Below are positions 63,521-64,000 of a stretch of DNA of 64,000 nt, in pieces. The stretch lies in the NCBI GenBank assembly GCA_038496675.1, contig CM076653.1:26005643-26069642 (forward strand). Reading direction: 5' to 3'. The position numbers and the translations under genes are program-made. The stretch's first letter is position 1. Each line of letters opens with the position of its first letter. This DNA is from Rachycentron canadum (Eukaryota > Chordata > Actinopteri > Carangiformes > Rachycentridae). Below the pieces are notes generated by a model. The model was not told where the DNA came from. It did not search any database and saw only the letters and a program-made list of their open reading frames with translations.

Positions 63521-63973
63521 AGTGTCAGTACAGAAAAGTGCTGATTTACAGTACAAGGCATTGTTTTGTGGAGACTGCTGCTGATTTCTAACCATCATTT
63601 TAGAACCGCATATGAAAATCCATTCACTTCTATTGTATTGGAGACTGCTGAAATCACCAGTGACTGGCATCAAAGAACTTGGACAGATAAAACCTAAACT
63701 AACCAGAGAGGTTGTTAGAGGTAAGTGATGAGGTTTGTTTTAGATAATTTAGTGAACTGATATTTTAATAATTCCTGGCTTCATCATGTGAGGTCAATTA
63801 GTCTATGGGTTTTCTTTGTCATTTCATGAGCTATACAAACCAACTGAGATTTTATATCATCATAAGGCTATACCACTAAGGAAGAAAATGATCATTTTGT
63901 AATTTCAGGGAACATGGTGATCACATGATCACATCTCATGAGCTGCATGTGTACCTCTCAGGGCAGTCAAGGT

Positions 63974-63991
63974 TTTTTTTTTTTTTTTTTT
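63974..63991 (+). repeat. Poly(T) run
   Basis: Run of about 18 T at the right edge. It could be the reversed tail of a retroelement, but no element body is visible before the window ends. Confidence 0.8.
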
Positions 63992-64000
63992 GCACTTGCT

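Noticed and set aside
27863..64000. Search by eye for tRNA, rRNA, snRNA, CRISPR arrays and bacterial or phage genes
   Set aside because: No B-box-like GGTTCGAAT context, no spaced direct-repeat array and no prokaryotic gene organisation was found; a covariance-model scan would be more sensitive.

Overview
The window looks like ray-finned fish (teleost) nuclear DNA. It carries a vertebrate axonemal dynein heavy chain gene with very short introns, mostly 75-500 bases with GT-AG borders. It also has abundant CA/TG, TA and GATA microsatellites and a dispersed repeat of a type common in fish genomes. Nothing bacterial, phage or organellar was seen.

Positions 1923-27862, minus strand, hold the first 65 coding exons of dnah11, an outer-arm axonemal dynein heavy chain of the DNAH9/DNAH11/DNAH17 group. 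I placed each exon by its splice sites, reading frame and family alignment. They join into one open frame of 10,538 bases, about 3,512 residues, with no stop or frameshift. This covers the tail, linker, AAA1-AAA4, the stalk with its microtubule-binding domain, and the first part of AAA5. The rest of AAA5, AAA6 and the C-terminal domain (roughly 1,000 residues) lie beyond position 1. Positions 1-1922 hold no recognisable next exon and are read as intron. The start codon at 27862-27860 follows an in-frame stop. A near-perfect RFX X-box lies about 190 bases upstream of it, as expected for a cilia gene.

Positions 27863-64000 (36 kb) contain no protein gene that I can support. They hold a fragment of a dead L2-like reverse transcriptase (about 29.1 kb), an orphan CpG-rich island (31.2-31.8 kb), several microsatellites, a fish-type dispersed repeat (54.8 kb), a degenerate palindrome-rich repeat (63.3-63.5 kb) and two G-rich tracts. 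Among AT-rich filler there are islands of balanced, non-repetitive sequence, some with homeodomain, SOX or TCF-like words. This layout is typical of the regulatory desert of a developmental gene. In human the DNAH11 5' side faces SP4 and SP8, so the SP8 landscape is a reasonable but unproven guess.

No previously undescribed biological system is evident. The most checkable observations are the GC-AG intron 6, the X-box promoter, the CpG island without a recognised gene, and the candidate regulatory islands.
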